Source: Gentiana macrophylla
Taxonomy: Eukaryota > Streptophyta > Magnoliopsida > Gentianales > Gentianaceae
Reading direction: 5' to 3'
Assembly: GCA_026214975.1 (NCBI GenBank)
Contig: JAOBSW010001197.1
Location: forward strand, 124,001-188,000
DNA length: 64,000 bases
In this document: piece by piece, positions 59,110 through 64,000 of the stretch
How the letters are laid out: each line of letters opens with the position of its first letter
How positions within the stretch are numbered: position 1 is the stretch's first letter
The notes under the pieces: model-generated
Database searches by the model: none
Told to the model about the DNA's origin: nothing
What the model saw: the letters and a program-made list of their open reading frames with translations, nothing else
Translations under genes and position numbers: made by a program

Positions 59110-60071
59110 TTGTTGTATGACAAATCCTTGTGTGTTGTTTTCACTACTAATTTTTGCCTCATTCAGGAACATATGACCAAGATGCAGATTGGATTAGGTA
59201 AACAAGTCCATGGTCTCTATTATCTCCTTCCTGATCATCACTATCACATATCCAGCTCCAACGCCTTCAATCAGCTTGGCAATAAATCTAGTTTTTCTAT
59301 GCTTTGTAGTAGGCCTGATGCTTACATATGGCATCTTAGGTTAGGGCACATGTCCAATAAAGTTGTCAATGATGTAAAGCTCATAGAGCCACAAGTTAGT
59401 TCTTATGAAATAAATGATTGTACTATCTGTCACCTTTCCAAACAAAAGAAATTATCTTTTCCCTTAAGTGACTCAATGGCAAAAAACAGCTTTTGATCTC
59501 ATCCATGTGGACATCTGGGGACCCTATAAGAAGGCCACTATCTATAATGAGCACTATTTCTTGACTATAGTTGATGATTTCACCAGGTATACACAGGTTT
59601 TCCTCCTTAAAAATAAATCTCACAGCTAGTACAAGCTGTCAAAGCTTTTGTGCTTTCACCTGAGGCTCGATTTGGTAAGCAGACTAAAATACTAAGATCG
59701 ATAATGGCCAAGAGTTTTCTCTTAAAGATTTCTATGCAGCTAATGGCATAATGCATCAAACTACATGTGTTCATACTCCGGAACAGAATGGGATCGTTGA
59801 GAAAAAACACCAACACATCCTCAATGTAGCTAGAGCCTTAAAAATCCAATCCAATGTACCCATATCATATTGGGGATTCTGCATTCAGCATGCAGTTAAT
59901 CTCATCAACCTAACTCCATCTCCTAAAATACAACATCAGACTCCTTACCAAAGACTCTTCCACACTACTCCTTCATACTCTAACCATAAATTTTTTGGAT
60001 GTTTGGCCTATGCTAGCACCCCTGTTCAATCTAGAACCAAATTTGATGAAAGAAGTGTGCCTTGTGCATTC
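59110..60071 (+). pseudogene. Copia D integrase, first part
   Basis: GAG-pre-integrase IWHLRLGHMSNKVVND with CTICHLSKQKK (59320-59450). The core starts [14 protein letters not shown] (first D) and [17 protein letters not shown] at about 59490-59620. The second D is in LRSDNGQEFSLKDF-like coding at 59690 with a frame change. HTPEQNGIVEKKHQHILNVA carries the catalytic E (59770-59830), and the frame stays open to CAFLG at 60074. Element E is inserted exactly there, and the protein resumes after 63601. Confidence 0.88.
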
Positions 60072-60076
60072 CTAGG

Positions 60077-60600
60077 TGATGTGGCCCAGATAATACCCGA
60101 TTCAAGAGGAAGATTGAGTCTTTTATTTAGTCTTTTAATTAGTCTTTTATTATCTCATATTGGTTAATTGTCTTTTATATTTATTATTATTTTTAATTAT
60201 TGTTATTTTGTCCCACATTGGTAAAATGGCAATTGGACTTGGAGTCTCTAGCCTATATAAGGCATTTCCTTGTATTTGAATAGGTAGCTTATTATTGAAT
60301 CAAAAAACTATTTTGCATTTGAAATTCATAGATTGAATTTTCATCATAAGAAACTTTCGAGAGATTGGGTTTCTTTCAAGAAGTTTTCAGAGATTGGACT
60401 TCTTTCGATTATCCTGAGACGGGGTAATTGGTTGGTGTTCCTGAGATGGGATCACCGTAGTAAATATTCTGAGATGGAGTATTTACATATCCTTTTGTTA
60501 TTTTCGTTATATATATTCAAAAAGCCATAAAAATATATTTTTAAAAGCTTAATCGTTTGATGTGCTTTAATCAACGATCCTACGAGATTCGGTTACATCA
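60077..60600 (+). mobile_element. 5' LTR of element E
   Basis: TGATGTGGCCC...GGTTACATCA; TATA box GCCTATATAAGG at about 60253. Confidence 0.9.
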
Positions 60601-62123
60601 AGTGGTATCGAGAGATCGGAAGAGAAATTTGTTGTGTTCTTAGCGAGAAATATGCAGCGTTTTCTTAGAGTTCCTGGCGTTCTTGTTCTCCGAGAAACCC
60701 TAACTGCAGCCTTATATTCGTCACTTGCTGCTGCATCCGATCCTTTTTTGATCATCATCAAGAAGCCCTAATTTGGCCGGCCGTTATCACAAGGTAATCA
60801 AAGCATCCGAAATAGCTGCATTCATAATCACATTGCGTATATGCGAATCTTTTCAATTTCGTTCTAGTCGTTTCCTAATCAAATCACATCGAAAAATTCT
60901 CAAAATTTACCAGTAGATAGAACTTTGTATTGGCTGTCTTTTGTCTCTTTGGCACTTTTGCAAATTCGGATTTTATCTTGATCAAATTCGGATCGGAATA
61001 TTCTGCTCGATTTTCTGGAACAGCTTGTAGTCGACTTTGTTTTTAAGGAGTTGTGGTGGTCGGAATTGAATGAAATTTTGTGAGCACATAGGAAATTCAT
61101 TGTTCTACAACTTTGATTCTTTGAGTTTTTTCAGAGTCCCGACCGGTTTTGCACAATAGTCGCCGTCACCTAGTTGACTGTTTCTGTCAAAACTCGTAAC
61201 CCGAGAGTGATCTGTTTACGAATTCAATTTGAGTGGGTTATACCTGTCCAAAAATTCTGAAACGTAACAGTCTAAACCAAAATTTCATTCTCTACAAGTT
61301 TTGTTCTTTGTGTTTTTCCGAATTTCATAATGTTTGATCGTGACAAGTGCCGTCAGAGATTAGGCGATTAAAGCTGCTGCGTTTATTGGAAGAAATCTGA
61401 TGCGTTCTTGAGCACCAAGAACCCTAATTGCAGCCGCACTCAAAATCTAGGTGCCAAATCTTGCAATCTATGCTTGTGTTCTTATTAATTTTCCAGAAAA
61501 TTATACATAAAAGTTCATGACGGTTCATCTTCTTTCATGCCCTACACACATCGAAACAATCTGAAAATTTTTCCACAACTAAATCACCTTGTGACCTGTA
61601 TTTTCTCTCTTTACATCAGATCGAAATTCGAAGTGTATCAAATCGAAATCTGCTCCCCAACACAGAACAGTCTGTTCTATAATTCTGCAGCACTAGATCA
61701 TTATACGATTTCGATTTAGGTGCCTTAGATGATTCCAAATCTTCTGAAAATTTGTGAACTTATAGAAAATTCCCTGTTCTAAAATTTTGATCTTTTGAGT
61801 TTTACCAGAATCGTCATCATTTGATCACAATCGGCCCTGTAAGTCACTGCTATCAATCTGGAAAATTTTGACAGATTGCACCAGTTGACAAACTACGGTT
61901 GTTTGGTCGACCTATCTCGCCGAAACGATCTGACATTTTTATATCCTCTAGCAAACACATATGTCTACAACTTTCATTTTTATTTCCAGTAGCAATTCAT
62001 CATTGTTTGGGCTGCACGTGGCAATACGTGTAGAGTTAAATTCTGGAAATTGTTGACAGCATCTTGCTTACGGTTTGCTCGACTTTTTGATTTATTTGGC
62101 GGTTACACTTCCTAAAGCAAGAG
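60601..62123 (+). other. Leader of element E with degenerate repeats
   Basis: Non-coding. A degenerate phrase (CTACAACTTTGATTCTTTGA and variants) recurs at about 61105, 61292, 61779 and 61965; the first and last pairs are spaced 187 and 186 bp. No credible gene. Confidence 0.5.
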
Positions 62124-62173
62124 TTGAGGATGAGTGTAAACACGAGAGATTGTGAGGATCAATATTTTGGGTC

Positions 62174-62479
62174 ATGGCTTCCAACAAATATTATTCCAAT
62201 TGTGATATGGGCAAGACGTATTTCCGAGGCTCGAGGCATTTGGAGCAGCACATCATTGCTTTACCCGGCAAAATCAATCGGATTTTTGAGCAGGCTTTTG
62301 ATGGACTTAATGACAGTGTATGGGCGGAGTATAAGCGACTTTGTGCTATATATGGCGTTGAACAAGCAATGAAAAAGGCCACAAACAACACGCCAATTGT
62401 GGACAATTGTGCTTCCGTTGTGGAGTTGGCTTGTGCCAATGTGGGTGAGGTAGTTCCCACGGCCCGAGGCTCATGTTGA
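62174..62479 (+). CDS. Unrecognised ORF in element E
   Basis: 101-codon frame from ATG at 62174. It starts MASNKYYSNCDMGKTYFRGS and continues RHLEQHIIALPGKINRIFEQ, then an acidic/neutral tail to a stop at 62479. The spacing C...F-G-S-RHLEQHI...PGKI is loosely like a BED-type zinc finger of hAT-related proteins, but one cysteine is lacking and the match is weak. Downstream 62480-63077 shows no continued coding I can support. It may be a captured host fragment or a chance frame. Confidence 0.3.
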   Translation: MASNKYYSNCDMGKTYFRGSRHLEQHIIALPGKINRIFEQAFDGLNDSVWAEYKRLCAIYGVEQAMKKATNNTPIVDNCASVVELACANVGEVVPTARGSC

Positions 62480-63077
62480 CCTTCACATTGCGAGATGTTG
62501 TTGTTGTTACTATAGATTTGAGTTGGTCGTTGAGGTGAAGTAAGTCGAAAGAGGTTGAAGTTCCCACAAATGAGGTTGTCATTGATTTTAATGTTACGAG
62601 GGGATATTCTTGATGCTCTTTGTGTATGAAGAGTCGTTGATGTTGAGGTATTTCCGAAGGTGGAGGCATTAGTTGATATACAGGCGCATGACTTTGGGAT
62701 CTTTGATACCCCCAATCCAGCCCCCTATTCGTCCCTACGGTTGATATTGACATTTTTGAGGGTGGTGGAATCTTGAAGCACGAGTTTGTTGACCCATATT
62801 TGGAGCGAGGTTGATGCCTATCATGATTTACATTTCTATGTTGCATCACAAGGCGTCATTCTATTTCTCTCAAGCCACGTGCATTTTCTCATGTTTCTTT
62901 GGTGAAGAATGGTGTGACCCATTACTATGTTATTGATCTGAAAGTTGTTTATTCGCGTTAATTTTGACCCGGCATATTTTTGGGGTTTATTGTGGAGTAT
63001 CATGGTGTGAGGCTTGATGGTGCGGACTTCTATGACATCATGTTGATTCGAGGGCGAATCCTTTTGTGAAGGAGGAA

Positions 63078-63596
63078 TGATGTGGCCCGAGATAATACCC
63101 GATTCAAGAGGAAGATTGAGTCTTTGATTTAGTCTTTTAATTAGTATTTTATTATCCCACATTGGTTAATTGTCTTTTATATTTATTATTATTTTTAATT
63201 ATTGTTATTTTGTCCCACATTGCTAAAATGGCAATTGGACTTGGAGTGCATAGCATATATAAGGCATTTCCTTGTATTTGAATAGGTAGCTTATTATTGA
63301 ATCAAAAAACTATTTTGGATGAAATCAGAGATTGAATTTTATCATAAGAAACTTTCAGAGATTGGGTTTCTTTCAAGAAGTTTTGAGAGATTGGACTTCT
63401 TTCGATTATCTGAGGCAGGGTAATTGGTTGGTGTTCTGAGATGGGATCACCGTAGTAAATATTACGAGATGGAGTATTTACATATCCTTTTGTTATTTTC
63501 GTTATATATATTCAAAAAGCCATAAAAATATACTTTTCAAAGCTGAATCGTTTATTGTGCTTTAATCAACGATCCTACGAGATTCGGTTTATATCA
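63078..63596 (+). mobile_element. 3' LTR of element E
   Basis: 519 bp, TGATGTGGCCCGAGATAATA...TATATCA. It differs from the 5' LTR mostly by 1-3 base changes at CTGAG/CGAG motifs. Confidence 0.9.
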
Positions 63597-63601
63597 CTAG
63601 G

Positions 63602-64000
63602 GTATCCTCACAATGTAAAGGAGTACATATTGTTAAATCTCCAAACTAAAAACATTCTCATCTCAGGAATGTGTTATTCCATGAACACATTATTCCTTTC
63701 AATCTTAAGGCTGCACACAATTCTCACCTCTATCATACTCATATCCCTTACCCGACCTATAATTCTCACACTACCATTTGACCTTACCACACCGTACATG
63801 GAGTGCAGATCAAACACCATCAATTTGAACCATCCACCCCACCCTCCAACCATTTCAATCACGAATCCTCACCTAACCAAGCATCCACACAGTCTTCAGC
63901 CTCTAATCAAGGTTCCACACATACAAACCCCAGTCATTCCAATACTCCATCATCATCTACACAATCATCAGCATTTAATCCAGCACATCCAGCACATCCA
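63602..64000 (+). pseudogene. Copia D polyprotein, continuation after element E
   Basis: Coding resumes one frame after the TSD: YPHNVKEYILLNLQTKN (end of the integrase region), then a long Ser/Thr/Pro/His/Asn-rich linker (SSPNQASTQSSASNQGSTHT, PSSSTQSSAFNPAHPAHP) that normally joins integrase to RT. The open frame runs off the window. Confidence 0.8.

Larger units (their letters stand above)
60077..63596 (+). mobile_element. Non-autonomous LTR retrotransposon E nested in copia D
   Basis: 3520 bp with LTRs 60077-60600 (524 bp) and 63078-63596 (519 bp), perfect TSD CTAGG (60072-60076, 63597-63601), primer site AGTGGTATCGAGAGAT right after the 5' LTR, and purine tract GTGAAGGAGGAA before the 3' LTR. 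The 2477-bp interior encodes no gag-pol that I can recognise, so it must have been moved in trans (LARD-like). Confidence 0.9.
57454..64000 (+). mobile_element. Ty1/copia element D (continues past the window)
   Basis: 5' LTR 57454-57759 (306 bp, TG...CTACA), primer site TGGTATCAGAGTGAGG (57760-57775, initiator tRNA-Met type), gag, protease and integrase. The 3' part is outside the window. It inserted in the PDI-like gene and is split by element E (60077-63596). Confidence 0.88.

Overview
The window is nuclear DNA of a flowering plant, probably a eudicot; the species cannot be named from sequence alone. It is AT-rich and has introns with GT-AG borders. It has no tRNA or rRNA gene and no intact host gene that I can support. 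Nearly everything identifiable is transposable-element DNA, and most elements were delimited here by their terminal repeats and target-site duplications (TSDs).

Layout. 1-3429 is the 3' part of an Athila-type Ty3/gypsy element (A) ending in a partial LTR. 3430-17881 is a second, complete but decayed Athila-type element (B): LTRs, a tRNA-Asp primer site, gag, protease, RT/RNase H, integrase, and a second plant-specific ORF. 18185-23570 holds fragments: antisense gypsy gag, a copia gag/protease piece split by an 8-bp-TSD MITE, an LTR-like stretch, a gypsy RNase H piece and a SINE with 17-bp TSDs. 24119-27201 has microsatellites, a Mutator-type MITE with its paralogous empty site nearby, and a 923-bp hAT element. 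27939-33725 is a CACTA transposon carrying pieces of host genes, including two exons of clathrin light chain. 34275-37089 is the 3' end of a Tat-lineage gypsy element with an antisense ORF, 72-bp tandem repeats and a 3' LTR. 38156-42206 has a second SINE, a hAT-like fold-back element and a small hAT MITE. 42736-49921 is a complete, decayed Ty1/copia element (C) with 185-bp LTRs and TSD AGCTC. 51110-55076 has a G-rich minisatellite, two Stowaway MITEs and a Helitron 3' end. From 55317 a Harbinger MITE sits just upstream of a protein disulfide isomerase-like gene. That gene is cut by a copia element (D), which is itself cut by a non-autonomous LTR element (E, TSD CTAGG).

The most unusual signals are non-coding structures of the Athila elements. 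Element A has five stem-loops with nearly the same loop but different, self-complementary stems. Hairpins precede each purine tract, with a compensatory base-pair change between A and B. A 12-bp imperfect palindrome with GGACG/CGTCC arms recurs in LTRs, leader and 3' region. The CACTA gene capture and the antisense-ORF/tandem-repeat region of the Tat element are also worth attention. Paired LTRs differ mostly by short indels at CG-containing motifs, so consensus sequence error should be checked before the many frame breaks are all taken as decay.
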